Below, in pieces: positions 37,464-47,234 of a stretch of DNA of 64,000 bases. Below the pieces are notes generated by a model. The model ran no database searches, was not told the DNA's origin, and saw only the letters and a list, made by a program, of their open reading frames with translations. The DNA is taken from contig NZ_CABFVU010000001.1 of assembly GCF_902150045.1 (NCBI RefSeq), positions 3,348,001-3,412,000 of the forward strand, written 5' to 3'. Every line of letters starts with the position of its first letter. Position 1 is the first letter of the stretch. The DNA comes from Chitinophaga polysaccharea (GTDB lineage Bacteria > Bacteroidota > Bacteroidia > Chitinophagales > Chitinophagaceae). The position numbers were made by a program, and so were the translations under genes.

Positions 37464-37579
37464 GATAAGCCATCTTATCATTTAAATGGATGAATATGTC
37501 GAAATATTGATAAGATAGCATATTTTCTTTCAAAAATAGCGGTTGAATACTTTTTAAAATCAGGCAATATTTGCTTATC
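37464..37579. promoter_or_regulatory. xylA promoter region with four GATAAG/CTTATC half-sites
   Basis: GATAAG at 37464-37469 and CTTATC at 37474-37479 form an inverted pair. GATAAG recurs at 37509-37514 and CTTATC at 37574-37579. A Bacteroidota-like promoter for xylA is visible: TTG (37543-37545), a 20-base spacer, then AATATTTG (37566-37573), close to TAnnTTTG. The last half-site starts at the base after the -7 box, a good place for control by the divergent AraC protein. Confidence 0.5.
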
Positions 37580-37590
37580 AAAAACACGAT

Positions 37591-38919
37591 ATGAAAACAG
37601 TTACAGGAGAGAAAACATTCTTCGCAGGAATTCCGGCTATTCAATTTGAAGGTCCAAAGACAGATAACCCATTGGCTTACCGCTGGTATGATGAGAACCG
37701 GGTAGTAGCCGGCAAAACAATGAAAGAGTGGTTACGTTTCGCTGTTGCTTACTGGCACTCTTTTAATGGAACAGGCGCAGATCCTTTTGGAGAAGCAACG
37801 CATCTTTTTGAATGGGATAAGAACACAGATCCTGTTGCCAGGGCGAAAGATAAGGCTGATGCCGCTTTTGAGCTCATTACCAAACTTAATCTCCCTTACT
37901 ATTGCTTCCACGATGTGGATGTGGTGGATTATACAAACGATATCGAGGAGAATGAAAAGCGCCTGCAAACGCTTACACAGTACCTGAAACAGAAGCAGGA
38001 AGAGAGCGGGGTGAAGTTGTTATGGGGAACCGCAAACCTGTTCAGTCACCGCCGGTATATGAACGGTGCGGCCACCAACCCCGACTTCCATGTACTGAGC
38101 CATGCGGCAGCACAGGTAAAGGCTGCACTTGATGCTACCATTGCGTTAGGCGGAGAGAACTACGTTTTCTGGGGCGGTCGTGAAGGCTATATGAGCCTGT
38201 TAAATACAAACATGAAAAAGGAAAAGGAGCACCTGGCCAGGTTTCTGCAGGCGTCAAGGGATTATGCCCGCAAGAATGGGTTTAAAGGCACTTTCTTTAT
38301 TGAGCCTAAGCCTTGTGAGCCTACCAAGCACCAGTATGATTATGATGCAGAAACAGTGATCGGCTTCCTTCGCCAGTACGACCTGCTGAACGATTTTAAG
38401 CTCAATCTTGAAGTGAACCACGCTACACTGGCAGGCCATACCTTCCAGCATGAATTGCAGGTAGCAATAGATGCCGGCTTATTGGGAAGCATTGACGCCA
38501 ACAGGGGCGATTACCAGAATGGATGGGATACAGACCAGTTCCCTACCAATCTTAACGAACTTACAGAAGCGATGCTGATTATCCTTGAAGGCGGTGGCTT
38601 TAAAGGAGGCGGTATTAATTTCGATGCAAAGATCAGGAGAAACTCTACCGATCCTGCTGATATATTCTATGCACACATCGGTGGGGTAGACAGCTTTGCC
38701 CGTGCCCTGATCACCGCTGATGCGATCCTTGAGAAAAGTGATTACAAAAAATTACGCCAGGAACGTTATGCTTCTTTTGATGCAGCCACTGCAAAGGCAT
38801 TTGAAGCAGGACAGGCCAGCCTGGAAGACCTGCGCGCTTTTGCCGTTGCCAACGGAGAGCCGGCAGTGAGAAGCGGAAGACAGGAATACCTGGAGAATAT
38901 CATTAATAACTATTTGTAG
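37591..38919 (+). CDS. xylA: Xylose isomerase
   Basis: This 442-residue cytoplasmic enzyme interconverts D-xylose and D-xylulose. Family landmarks are complete: YCFHDVDV (catalytic His region), [32 protein letters not shown] (metal-binding Glu), [40 protein letters not shown] (second metal site) and [16 protein letters not shown]. Length and motifs fit the class II enzymes found in Bacteroidota. It is divergent from an AraC regulator and followed by a strong terminator, so it is probably monocistronic. It consumes the xylose released once the GH115/GH67 enzymes have removed glucuronate from xylan. Confidence 0.97.
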   Translation: MKTVTGEKTFFAGIPAIQFEGPKTDNPLAYRWYDENRVVAGKTMKEWLRFAVAYWHSFNGTGADPFGEATHLFEWDKNTDPVARAKDKADAAFELITKLNLPYYCFHDVDVVDYTNDIEENEKRLQTLTQYLKQKQEESGVKLLWGTANLFSHRRYMNGAATNPDFHVLSHAAAQVKAALDATIALGGENYVFWGGREGYMSLLNTNMKKEKEHLARFLQASRDYARKNGFKGTFFIEPKPCEPTKHQYDYDAETVIGFLRQYDLLNDFKLNLEVNHATLAGHTFQHELQVAIDAGLLGSIDANRGDYQNGWDTDQFPTNLNELTEAMLIILEGGGFKGGGINFDAKIRRNSTDPADIFYAHIGGVDSFARALITADAILEKSDYKKLRQERYASFDAATAKAFEAGQASLEDLRAFAVANGEPAVRSGRQEYLENIINNYL

Positions 38920-38959
38920 CATTTTAAGCATTCCCGTTATGGCCCTCGTGGCTATTACT

Positions 38960-38995
38960 CCCACCTGCTCTCATAAGAGCGGGTGGGATTTTTTT
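38960..38995 (+). terminator. Terminator after xylA
   Basis: CCCACCTGCTC (38960-38970) pairs with GAGCGGGTGGG (38977-38987), one T-G wobble, six-base loop, followed by seven T (38989-38995). The A-poor left flank means it mainly serves xylA; it touches the stop of the convergent molybdenum hydroxylase gene. Confidence 0.9.
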
Positions 38996-41087
38996 AGACT
39001 TTTAGTGTCATTCCATGTGGCAGCAGCGGAAGACTGTGCAGTTTCACCCCGGTAACATCTGCTATTGCGTTGCGGATGGCAGGGGCCACGCCAACAATCG
39101 GCGCTTCGCCTGCCCCGGAAGAGGGAAGATCCTTCCTGTTGAGCAGCAGGATGTCCAGTTCGGGAATATCCCCAAACCGCGGCACCCGGTAGCTGAAAAG
39201 GGATGGATTTAAAATACGCCCGTCTTTAAAATCGACCGCTTCAAACAACGCGCCTCCAAGTCCCTGCAATACGCAACCCATTACCTGGTTTTCCAGGTGC
39301 AGGGGATTTACAATGGCGCCGCATTCAAAAGCTACCACCAGCCGGAGCACCTGCAACTGCCCGTTGGATTTATTATAAGCTACCTCCGCACAGGTGGCCA
39401 CATAGGCGTTTTTTACAAATGCGCAGGCTATACCGTAACCACGACCGGTTTCCTTTTGCCGCTTCCAGCCGAATTTGGATGCTGCGGCCTCCAGTACCTG
39501 TTTAAACCTTTCATCTTTTAAATTGTTAAGCCGGAACTGGAGCGGGTCCTGTTTTACCTGGCAGGCCAGGTCGTCTATCACGCTTTCGATGGAGAACACG
39601 TTGGCCGTAGCTGCAAGCCCGCGGTAGGAGCCCTGTTTCAGCGGTGTGTCGGATGGATGGTATTGAATATGCCGTTGCGCCACTTCATATGGCACTTCGA
39701 TGCCTGCGCCGCCGGAATTGTAGTTATGAAACTCCCAGGAAGTAAGCAATCCTTCTTTACCGGCGCCGGCGTTTACTTCAATGAGCCCACCGGGTCTGAA
39801 GTAAGCCCATTTGAATTCTTCTTCACGCGTCCACAATACTTTTACCGGCTTACCTGTGGCCCTGGCCAGTCTTGCTGCTTCCACCGCCGCTTCCCCGCTG
39901 TGTTTTCCACCGTAGGCGGAGCCGGTGTCCGGCATCATCACCCGGATATTATTTTTCGGGATGGAGAATATTTCCGCCAACTCTTCCTGTACTCCGAAAG
40001 GGCGCTGGGTGCCGGTCCATACCGTTAGCTTTTTATTTTCCCATACCGCCAGCGCTGCCCGCGGCTCCAGCGGAACATGGGCGATATACTGCACTTCAAA
40101 ATGTTGTTGTACCTGTATGGGGGCTGCCTGCCAGGCCGCTCTGATGGCTTCCGGAGCGCCCTTTTCCCTGTTTTCCGAATGCGTTTTCAGGTACGTGAAA
40201 ATTTCCGCCCTGGAAGGCTGTGGGGTGGTTTTCCAGCGGGCCTCTATCCTGGCCAGCGCATTGGCGGCTGTTTGAGGATCAGGGGCGGTTACACCGATGA
40301 AATTATCTTCCCTAACAACAGTTACACCGGAAGAGATCTTTGCATTCCCAGTATCCGCTGAAAGCAGCGATGCACCATAGGAGGGAGGGCGGAGTATTTT
40401 CCCGTATACCATACCCGGCAGGGTCATGTCAGATACGTATTTATGTTTCCCGGAAACAAAACTTTTCGCATTCACCTTTGCTACCGCGGTGCCGGCGGTG
40501 CTCCATTTATCCGCCGGTGTGAGCTGTACCTGGTCATTTACCGGCAGCAGTATTTTCTGTCCTTTTGTGAGATCGCCGAAGCTAACTGTTTTACCCGAGG
40601 GGGTGTGGATGACCTGCCCATTTTTTACTTCTACGGTTTGTTTGCCAACATTCCATTGTCTGGCTGCCATGTTTGCCAGCTCTTCTCTCAGGGAGGAGGC
40701 TGCCTTCCGCAGCTTCGGCCCCATAGCAGGCGTAGTAAGACTTCCATAGGTGCCGCGGTCGTAAGGCGTAAGCAGGGTATCACCCATGATCAATTCGATG
40801 CTGCTAACAGGAAGGGAGAGTTCTTCCGCCACTGCCTGCGATAAAGAAGTGCGGATGTTCTGGCCTACTTCCACTTTCCCGGTGTAAACGGTGACCGTTC
40901 CGTTTTCCAGGATATGGATCCATGCGGCAATAGTATCATCAGCGGGAGGAAAGAGGCCCGGTTGTTTTGACAATGCGTTCAGCTCCGTATAGGTAAGGGC
41001 CACCGCGATGCCGCCGCCTAGCAGTTTCAGGAAATTCCGCCTGTTGATCCCTTCAACGGAAGCTTCTTTTGTGCCTAAATTTTTCAT
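38994..41087 (-). CDS. Xanthine-dehydrogenase-family molybdopterin-binding subunit
   Basis: A 697-residue large subunit of a molybdenum hydroxylase. A Tat-type signal is present (INRRNFLKLLGGGIAVALTY, residues ~14-33). Mo-cofactor regions follow: GKVEVGQNIRTSLSQAVAEE, YGSLTTPAMGPKLRKAAS, GSAYGGKHSGEAAVEAARLA, LKQGSYRGLAATANVFSIES and the terminal SSGAGEAPIVGVAPAIRNAI containing the base-catalyst Glu. It resembles isoquinoline oxidoreductase/aldehyde dehydrogenase large subunits, and the substrate is unknown. The [2Fe-2S] subunit is encoded just upstream; no FAD subunit is nearby, so electrons probably go to a cytochrome or quinone. Periplasmic location is inferred. Confidence 0.9.
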   Translation of the reverse strand: MKNLGTKEASVEGINRRNFLKLLGGGIAVALTYTELNALSKQPGLFPPADDTIAAWIHILENGTVTVYTGKVEVGQNIRTSLSQAVAEELSLPVSSIELIMGDTLLTPYDRGTYGSLTTPAMGPKLRKAASSLREELANMAARQWNVGKQTVEVKNGQVIHTPSGKTVSFGDLTKGQKILLPVNDQVQLTPADKWSTAGTAVAKVNAKSFVSGKHKYVSDMTLPGMVYGKILRPPSYGASLLSADTGNAKISSGVTVVREDNFIGVTAPDPQTAANALARIEARWKTTPQPSRAEIFTYLKTHSENREKGAPEAIRAAWQAAPIQVQQHFEVQYIAHVPLEPRAALAVWENKKLTVWTGTQRPFGVQEELAEIFSIPKNNIRVMMPDTGSAYGGKHSGEAAVEAARLARATGKPVKVLWTREEEFKWAYFRPGGLIEVNAGAGKEGLLTSWEFHNYNSGGAGIEVPYEVAQRHIQYHPSDTPLKQGSYRGLAATANVFSIESVIDDLACQVKQDPLQFRLNNLKDERFKQVLEAAASKFGWKRQKETGRGYGIACAFVKNAYVATCAEVAYNKSNGQLQVLRLVVAFECGAIVNPLHLENQVMGCVLQGLGGALFEAVDFKDGRILNPSLFSYRVPRFGDIPELDILLLNRKDLPSSGAGEAPIVGVAPAIRNAIADVTGVKLHSLPLLPHGMTLKV

Positions 41088-41103
41088 TACCTGTGGTTTT
41101 AAG

Positions 41104-41544
41104 TTAAGCTTTGCTGACAGCTTTTATGATCCGTGGGTAAACGCAGCAGCGGCAAATATTTCCCTGCATGGCTTCTATGATCTCCTGCCTGGTGGGCCTG
41201 GGATTTTTTGTTTTTAAAGCAACTGCTGAGATGATCATGCCGGAGCAGCAGTAGCCGCATTGAAAAGCATCTTCATCAAGAAACGCCTGTTGTACGGGAT
41301 GCAGCTGTCCTTCTTTTTCCAGTCCTTCTATGGTGACCACAAATTTATCCTGTACGCTGGCCAGCGGTGTAATACAGGAAGGCGTAGCATGACCGTCGAT
41401 GAGCACCCTGCATGCACCGCAGGCGCCTTCGCCGCAGCCGTATTTACTCCCGGTGAGATGTAGATTTACTCTTAAAGCATCAAGAAGGGAAGTGTTAGCC
41501 GGCACATCCAGGGTATAATCCGTGCCGTTTACATTGATCTTCAT
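41104..41544 (-). CDS. [2Fe-2S] subunit of the molybdenum hydroxylase
   Basis: A 146-residue small subunit. The N-terminal plant-ferredoxin-like domain carries the first cluster in YGCGEGACGACRVLIDG plus a later Cys (PSCITPL). The helical C-terminal domain carries the second cluster in QCGYCCSGMI and GNICRCCVYPRI. All eight cluster ligands are present. It transfers electrons from the Mo site of the adjacent large subunit to an external acceptor. It has no signal peptide of its own, consistent with piggy-back Tat export in complex with the large subunit. The genes are separated by 16 bases. Confidence 0.95.
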   Translation of the reverse strand: MKINVNGTDYTLDVPANTSLLDALRVNLHLTGSKYGCGEGACGACRVLIDGHATPSCITPLASVQDKFVVTIEGLEKEGQLHPVQQAFLDEDAFQCGYCCSGMIISAVALKTKNPRPTRQEIIEAMQGNICRCCVYPRIIKAVSKA

Positions 41545-41685
41545 AAGAGACGATTTATAATGATGAGAAAACCGTTGCTATCGGGTAAATCAAACTTAAT
41601 TTAATCATAATAGGGTACTTCTGCAAGCCCGGTACCTAAAGGATAAGAAATGTTGAAAATACACTTATTTATTTTTATCTTACCG

Positions 41686-41696
41686 TGATTCAATCA
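41686..41696. promoter_or_regulatory. Short palindrome before the galactonate operon
   Basis: TGATT-C-AATCA (41686-41696) is an 11-base palindrome 15 bases before the aldolase start. It may be an operator, but it is short enough to occur by chance. Confidence 0.25.
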
Positions 41697-41710
41697 TACG
41701 TATAAATTCC

Positions 41711-42334
41711 ATGTCTACACTCTCTCAAATACTCGAACATAAGATCATTGCCATCGTGCGTGGTGTGCAGCCGGAATATGTGCTAAGGCTGGCAGAGGCC
41801 ATGTATGCAGGTGGTATCCGCCTGCTGGAGGTGACAATGAATTCAGCTGATCCGCTGACCGTTATCAAAGAAGTATCTGCCAGGATGGGCGATAAAATGA
41901 TCATAGGCGCTGGCACTGTGCTGGACGCCGTTACGGCCCGTGAAGCAGCTGCTGCGGGAGCCCGTTTTATCCTTTCCCCCATACTGGAACCGGAAGTGAT
42001 CACAACAGCCCGCGGGCTTGGCCTGGTGAGCATTCCGGGCGCTTATACCGCCACTGAAATTTATGCAGCCTATAAACAGGGAGCAGATATGATCAAGGTT
42101 TTCCCGGCTACTTCTGCCTCATATATCAAAGATATTACAGCGCCCCTGCCCAAAATGCACCTGCTGCCAACCGGTGGTATCACACCGGAGAACATCAGGG
42201 ATTTCCAGCAGGCTGGCGCCGCCGGTTTTGGTATTGGCAGCGCGCTGGTGAATGCAAAGGCCGCCATTACGCCGGAATACCTGCAGCAACTGACGGAAAA
42301 ATCGAGGCAGTTTATCCGCGCCATTCAATCCTGA
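41711..42334 (+). CDS. eda: KDPG/KHG-type aldolase
   Basis: A 207-residue TIM-barrel aldolase cleaving 2-keto-3-deoxy-6-phospho-aldonates to pyruvate and glyceraldehyde 3-phosphate. It shows [20 protein letters not shown] (catalytic Glu region is LLEVTMNS), [20 protein letters not shown], and the Schiff-base Lys in [10 protein letters not shown], then [12 protein letters not shown]. It heads a four-gene operon with a galactonate dehydratase, transporter and kinase, so its physiological substrate here is probably KDPGal (a DgoA role). The KDPG product of the glucuronate branch is a second candidate. The gene name eda reflects family, not proven specificity. Confidence 0.92.
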   Translation: MSTLSQILEHKIIAIVRGVQPEYVLRLAEAMYAGGIRLLEVTMNSADPLTVIKEVSARMGDKMIIGAGTVLDAVTAREAAAAGARFILSPILEPEVITTARGLGLVSIPGAYTATEIYAAYKQGADMIKVFPATSASYIKDITAPLPKMHLLPTGGITPENIRDFQQAGAAGFGIGSALVNAKAAITPEYLQQLTEKSRQFIRAIQS

Positions 42335-42351
42335 AAAAGCAATACAACGTT

Positions 42352-43500
42352 ATGAAAATAAGAAGCTATGAATTGTTCCAGGTGCCGCCCCGCTGGCTGT
42401 TCCTGAAAATAGAAACGGACGAAGGTATTATTGGCTGGGGCGAACCGGTGATTGAAGGCAAAGCCGCTACTGTTAAAACTGCAGTGGATGAACTGATGGA
42501 ATACCTGATAGGTAAAGACCCTATGCAGATTGAAGATCACTGGAACGTGATGTACCGCGCCGGCTTTTACCGCGGAGGGCCTATTCTGATGAGCGCCATT
42601 GCGGGCATCGACCAGGCGCTGTGGGACATCAAGGGAAAATACTACAACGCGCCCGTTTACCAGTTGATGGGAGGCAGGGCGCGCGACAAAATGAAGGTCT
42701 ATTCCTGGATTGGCGGCGACCGTCCTGCAGAAGTGGGAGCTGCTGCCCATAAGATGGCAGAGCAGGGTTTCCTGGCCGTGAAAATGAATGCTACTGAGGA
42801 ACTGCAGTATATAGACAGCTATGAAAAGATAGATGCTGCTATACAACGTATTGCCGCAGTGCGCGAGGCGGGTGGCCCCGGTATGGGTATCGGCATCGAT
42901 TTTCACGGCAGGGTACACAAGCCTATGGCCAAAATACTGGCCAAAGAGCTGGAGCCTTTCCGCCCGATGTTTATTGAAGAACCGGTGCTGCCGGAAAATA
43001 ATGAAGACCTGCGCGAAATAGCCCGACATGTAGCTATCCCCATTGCCACCGGTGAGCGTATGTTCTCCAAATGGCAATTTAAAACGCTGCTGAAAGAAGG
43101 ATACGCAGACATTATTCAGCCTGATGTTTCACACGCCGGTGGCATTACCGAGTGCAAGAAAATTATTTCCATGGCGGAAGCCTTTGATGTGGCGGCCGCC
43201 CCGCATTGTCCGCTGGGACCTATTGCACTGGCCGCCTGTTTGCAGGTAGATGCTACCTGTCATAATGCTTTTATACAGGAGCAAAGCCTGGGTATTCACT
43301 ACAACCAGGGCAGCGACCTGCTGGATTACCTGGTTGATAAAACCGTGTTCCAGTACAAAGACGGCTATGTGGAAATTCCTTCCAAACCTGGTTTGGGTAT
43401 AGAGATAAACGAAGCGTATGTACGAAAAATGGCCGAGGAAGGGCATAACTGGCGCAATCCCGTGTGGCGCCACACGGATGGCAGTGTAGCAGAATGGTAA
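42352..43500 (+). CDS. dgoD: D-galactonate dehydratase
   Basis: A 382-residue enolase-superfamily enzyme converting D-galactonate to 2-keto-3-deoxygalactonate. The N-terminal capping domain ([20 protein letters not shown]) includes [20 protein letters not shown]. The barrel has metal ligands in [30 protein letters not shown] and [11 protein letters not shown], the catalytic His/Asp region [16 protein letters not shown], and [17 protein letters not shown]. The match to DgoD is strong along its whole length. It follows the aldolase by 17 bases and precedes the transporter by 21, so all are co-transcribed. Confidence 0.94.
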   Translation: MKIRSYELFQVPPRWLFLKIETDEGIIGWGEPVIEGKAATVKTAVDELMEYLIGKDPMQIEDHWNVMYRAGFYRGGPILMSAIAGIDQALWDIKGKYYNAPVYQLMGGRARDKMKVYSWIGGDRPAEVGAAAHKMAEQGFLAVKMNATEELQYIDSYEKIDAAIQRIAAVREAGGPGMGIGIDFHGRVHKPMAKILAKELEPFRPMFIEEPVLPENNEDLREIARHVAIPIATGERMFSKWQFKTLLKEGYADIIQPDVSHAGGITECKKIISMAEAFDVAAAPHCPLGPIALAACLQVDATCHNAFIQEQSLGIHYNQGSDLLDYLVDKTVFQYKDGYVEIPSKPGLGIEINEAYVRKMAEEGHNWRNPVWRHTDGSVAEW

Positions 43501-43521
43501 ATACAGACCTGCAACTAAAAC

Positions 43522-44808
43522 ATGAGTGTTAAACCTACCAATATACGATACCGGATACTGTTCCTGATATTTGTGAACGTAGTGATCAACTATATGGACA
43601 GAAGCAACCTGGCCGTAGCCGCTTCTGAAATAGACAAGGAGTTTAAACTTACACCGGTGCAACTGGGGTTGGTCTTTTCCGCTTTTAGCTGGACCTACCT
43701 GGCGTTCCAGATCCCCGGCGGCATACTGGTGAACCGTTTTAGTCCACGTATTTTGTATACTTTCAGTCTTATTGCCTGGTCGCTTGCCACTATTATACAG
43801 GGGTTTGCAAAAGGCTTTACCACGCTGTTTGGTTTACGTATGGCCACCGGCGCGTTTGAAGCGCCCGCATTTCCCATCAATAACCGGGTGGTGAGCAACT
43901 GGTTCCCGGACAATGAGCGGGCTTCCGCTATTGCGGTATATACTTCCGGGCAGTTCCTGGGCCTGGCCTTTTTGATGCCGGTGTTGTCGATGATCCAGCT
44001 GGAAGTAGGATGGAAAGGGCTGTTCGTGGTGACCGGTCTCATTGGCATTATATGGGGCGTTATATGGTACCTGTTTTACCGGGACCCGTTCATGCATAAG
44101 GGCGTGAACGCCGCGGAGCTGCAGCATATTGAAAGCGGCGGCGGCATGCTGGACAAGCAGCAGGCTGAAAAGAGAACGGCTTTCCGCTGGACCGATCTGA
44201 AGGCCGTGCTTTCTTACCGTAAGTTGTGGGGCATTTATATAGGCCAGTTTGCAGTGAACGCTACGCTCTGGTTTTTCCTTACCTGGTTCCCGAAATACCT
44301 GGTGGACTACCGGGGACTGGATTTCATCAAATCAGGCTACTGGGCATCGGTACCTTATCTCGCTGCATTTACCGGTATTTTGTGTTCCGGTTTTTTATCA
44401 GACTACCTGGTGAAGAAAGGTGTATCTGTTGCAAAAGCGCGCAAGCGGCCTATCATCATAGGTTTGCTGTTGTCGGTCTTTATACTGGGCGCCAATTATG
44501 TAAATGCGCCCGGGCTTATTATCTTTTTTATGTCGCTCTCATTTTTTGGGATAGGCTTTGCTTCCATCACCTGGATCTTTGTATCCACGCTGGCACCCAA
44601 ACATCTCATCAATCTTACCGGTGGTGTATTTAATTTTGTTGGACAACTGGCGGGCATCATTGTGCCCATTGCAATAGGTTTCCTGGCCAGCGGCGGTAAC
44701 TTCGCGCCGGCATTGGTATTTGTGGCGATGCTGGGGCTGCTGGGAGCATGCTCCTATCTTTTCCTGGTAGGGAATGTGGAGCGGATAAAAACGGGAGAGG
44801 ATGAGTAA
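43522..44808 (+). CDS. MFS hexuronate/galactonate transporter
   Basis: A 428-residue major facilitator of the anion:cation symporter type (DgoT/ExuT-like). Twelve TM segments can be picked out. The N-terminal signature INYMDRSNLAVAASEIDKEF and GLVFSAFSWTYLAFQIPGG are typical, as is RMATGAFEAPAFPINNRVVS. Its gene lies between the galactonate dehydratase and the kinase, overlapping the latter by eight bases, so galactonate is the probable substrate; galacturonate from the pectin enzymes is an alternative. Confidence 0.92.
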   Translation: MSVKPTNIRYRILFLIFVNVVINYMDRSNLAVAASEIDKEFKLTPVQLGLVFSAFSWTYLAFQIPGGILVNRFSPRILYTFSLIAWSLATIIQGFAKGFTTLFGLRMATGAFEAPAFPINNRVVSNWFPDNERASAIAVYTSGQFLGLAFLMPVLSMIQLEVGWKGLFVVTGLIGIIWGVIWYLFYRDPFMHKGVNAAELQHIESGGGMLDKQQAEKRTAFRWTDLKAVLSYRKLWGIYIGQFAVNATLWFFLTWFPKYLVDYRGLDFIKSGYWASVPYLAAFTGILCSGFLSDYLVKKGVSVAKARKRPIIIGLLLSVFILGANYVNAPGLIIFFMSLSFFGIGFASITWIFVSTLAPKHLINLTGGVFNFVGQLAGIIVPIAIGFLASGGNFAPALVFVAMLGLLGACSYLFLVGNVERIKTGEDE

Positions 44809-45799
44809 AGAAAATAGTATAAACAGGCAGGAGATGAAATATTTTTTAAGTTGCGACTGGGGCACCAGCTCTTTCCGGCTACGGCTGGCGGAAACCGATA
44901 GCCTGCATATTATAGCAGAAGAAAGATCAGGGGCGGGTATTGCCGGTACATACCAGCAATGGCAGCAAACAACCCTGCCACGTGAAGAATTTTTTGCTGC
45001 GATCATCAACCGGCAGATTGACGAGCTTGAGGGAAGAACAGGTATCCCGCTGCAAGATGTGCCTGTAGTGCTTTCCGGTATGGCCTCTTCCAGTATCGGC
45101 ATGATAGAACTGCCTTATAAAGCACTGCCTTTTCACCTGGGCGGAACCGGTTTGGGAGTGCATACCTTTCAACGGTTTATTATTGTTTCCGGCGCCAGCA
45201 ATGGGCATGATGTAATGCGGGGAGAAGAAACCAAAGTAGTCGGCTGTCATACATTGCTACCTGATGTTGATGAGGAGCAATGGCTGTTACTACCGGGTAC
45301 GCATCCCAAGCATATAGTAGTGCATAACAAACAGGCAGTTCGTTTTCAAACTTTCATGACAGGCGAATTTTTTGATCTGTTGTCCACGCACAGTATCCTT
45401 GCTGCATCGGTAGGTGCAGAAGGCACGCTGGAAGATTCCCTTGCCTGCTTTACGGAAGGGGTGCGCGCCGGATGGTCGGATAACCTGCTGCATGCGGCGT
45501 TTATGGTACGTACCAACCAGGTGCTCAAAAAGATGCCAGCGGCACATAACCGTTCTTATTTAAGCGGGTTGTTGATTGGTGCGGAACTGAAAGCGGTACC
45601 GGCTGATGTGGAGGTATTCCTGGTGGCGGGGCCGCAGCATGCCCGGCTTTACACTGCGGCGTGCGAGGCGCTGGAGATAAAGGTAGCGAAGGTGATTGAT
45701 GGGGATGAAGCGTTGGTGAGAGGGCAGAGGGAGGTGGTGCTGAGAACTATCAGAGAGCGTAATGACATGAGGTATAATTCAGGAGTGAACGATACCTGA
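44801..45799 (+). CDS. dgoK: 2-dehydro-3-deoxygalactonokinase
   Basis: A 332-residue ASKHA-fold sugar-acid kinase phosphorylating KDGal to the 6-phosphate for the aldolase. The phosphate-binding loop is CDWGTSSFRLRLAE (~19-32). Further motifs are PVVLSGMASSSIGMIELPY, GEETKVVGC, LLPGTHPKHIVVHN and FMTGEFFDLLSTHSIL, all DgoK-typical. The first ~14 residues precede the phosphate loop and may not be translated; ATG 44834 (MKYFLSCDWG) is an alternative. It overlaps the transporter stop and closes the operon, so the complete De Ley-Doudoroff-type route is present: dehydratase, kinase, aldolase, uptake. Confidence 0.94.
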   Translation: MSKENSINRQEMKYFLSCDWGTSSFRLRLAETDSLHIIAEERSGAGIAGTYQQWQQTTLPREEFFAAIINRQIDELEGRTGIPLQDVPVVLSGMASSSIGMIELPYKALPFHLGGTGLGVHTFQRFIIVSGASNGHDVMRGEETKVVGCHTLLPDVDEEQWLLLPGTHPKHIVVHNKQAVRFQTFMTGEFFDLLSTHSILAASVGAEGTLEDSLACFTEGVRAGWSDNLLHAAFMVRTNQVLKKMPAAHNRSYLSGLLIGAELKAVPADVEVFLVAGPQHARLYTAACEALEIKVAKVIDGDEALVRGQREVVLRTIRERNDMRYNSGVNDT

Positions 45800-45926
45800 A
45801 ACTAGTGTTTTTGCTTTAGCAGAGAAGTTTTAACCAGTGGTTTACAGGTTTGAATTATTGGTTGATGGAATAAGGGAAGCAAGTGGGAGGCGTTTTTTAA
45901 TGATAGCGCCTTGCCCCACTGCTTCA

Positions 45927-47141
45927 TCAGACAGTGGGGGCACCATATGCCTGGAAGAAACTATATATATCTTTCGCCAGTAGCTCAGGGCACTCCATCG
46001 CCGGAAAATGTAATCCCTCATCATAAGAGCTCCACCTGTCGGGGTTGCCCAGCGGCCCCAGTAATTTTTTAAGGAGTGCACCATTGCCACCAAAGGCTGC
46101 CATTGCCGATGGGACTTTTGGCGGCGCCCATGATTGTTCAGCTGCCGGTTGTGTATTGGCATCACTGTTTTGTGTATTCCAGTTGAACGACATATTCATG
46201 CCATCGTACAATGTATAAGCAGCAGATGCCCCAAGCTTATTGAACCAGTAAATTGAAATATTGGTAAGCATAAGATCTAACCCGATGGCATCTTCAGGCA
46301 AATGTTTCGCGGCATTTGTCCATGCCTGGAATTTCTCCATGATCCAGCCTAATAGGCCTACAGGGCTATCGGTGAGCGCATACGCCAATGTTTGTGGTTT
46401 TGTTGATAAGATCTTCAGATAGGCGGTTTCATTTTTTTCATAATCCCGGAACCTGGTGATCTGTTCCTTTTCAAGGTCTGAGAAGGATTGCAGATCCTGC
46501 GGCAACATACCCATGCCTGTTACAGCTGTGTAATCGGTATTTACATGCGTTCCTATTAACCGGTGGCCTGCAATTGCGGATAGCATGCCTGTAATGCCAG
46601 CGCCCATATCTGTACCATGCACAGCAAATTTTTCATATCCCAATGTGGTCATCAGTTCTGCAAGAACAGCCGCTATTTTTATCAGGTCCCAACTTTCGTC
46701 ATTAGAAGGAATGGAAAAGCCAAATCCTGGTATGGAGGGAATGATCAAATGAAAAGAAACGGCTGGTTCCGTTCCATGTTGTGGCGGGTTGGTAAGCAGG
46801 TCGGCTATCTTTATAAATTCAACAAATGAGCTGGGATAACCGTGAATGAGCATCAATGGAATAGCATTTGGATCAGCTGATCTGATATGCAGAAAATGTA
46901 TAGGCTGACCATTTATGTTGGCCATGTATTGGGGGTATTGGTTTAACCAGGCTTCCTGCTTTTTCCAGTTAAATGTTGTTTGCCAATAGTGTGCAATTTT
47001 TTGGAGATAAGGCACGGGCGCTCCGCATTTCCAGTCATTTGTTTTTCCTGCAGGAAAGCGCGATAAGGCTAGTCTTTGATTCAGATCATCAATTTCCGCC
47101 TGGGGAATGTTAATTGAGAACGGGGTGATTGTGTTATTCAT
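45927..47141 (-). CDS. Epoxide hydrolase (EHN-type alpha/beta hydrolase)
   Basis: A 404-residue enzyme of the microsomal-epoxide-hydrolase group. The EHN N-terminal region reads IPQAEIDDLNQRLALSRFP and YWQTTFNWKKQEAWLNQYPQ. The oxyanion-hole HGYPSS is at ~143-148 and the nucleophile elbow is VHGTDMGAGI (Asp). The lid follows, and the C-terminal catalytic His lies in EGLHFPAMECPELLAKDI. No signal peptide is present. The gene is convergent with the galactonate operon and preceded by an AraC-type gene on the same strand, 93 bases away, its likely regulator. Substrate unknown. Confidence 0.9.
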   Translation of the reverse strand: MNNTITPFSINIPQAEIDDLNQRLALSRFPAGKTNDWKCGAPVPYLQKIAHYWQTTFNWKKQEAWLNQYPQYMANINGQPIHFLHIRSADPNAIPLMLIHGYPSSFVEFIKIADLLTNPPQHGTEPAVSFHLIIPSIPGFGFSIPSNDESWDLIKIAAVLAELMTTLGYEKFAVHGTDMGAGITGMLSAIAGHRLIGTHVNTDYTAVTGMGMLPQDLQSFSDLEKEQITRFRDYEKNETAYLKILSTKPQTLAYALTDSPVGLLGWIMEKFQAWTNAAKHLPEDAIGLDLMLTNISIYWFNKLGASAAYTLYDGMNMSFNWNTQNSDANTQPAAEQSWAPPKVPSAMAAFGGNGALLKKLLGPLGNPDRWSSYDEGLHFPAMECPELLAKDIYSFFQAYGAPTV

Positions 47142-47234
47142 GCTATATAGTTTTGTTGCAGTAAAGTTGCTTCAAAAATTATCAGCATAATTATCAAAAT
47201 GTCGGTAATAATGGTAATTTTTTCCGGTAATGCA

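Noticed and set aside
41686..41696. Strong operator claim for the short palindrome before the aldolase
   Set aside because: Eleven bases with no second copy; kept only as a low-confidence feature.
45842..46165. 107-codon frame at the end of the epoxide hydrolase
   Set aside because: Out-of-frame shadow of the hydrolase C terminus.
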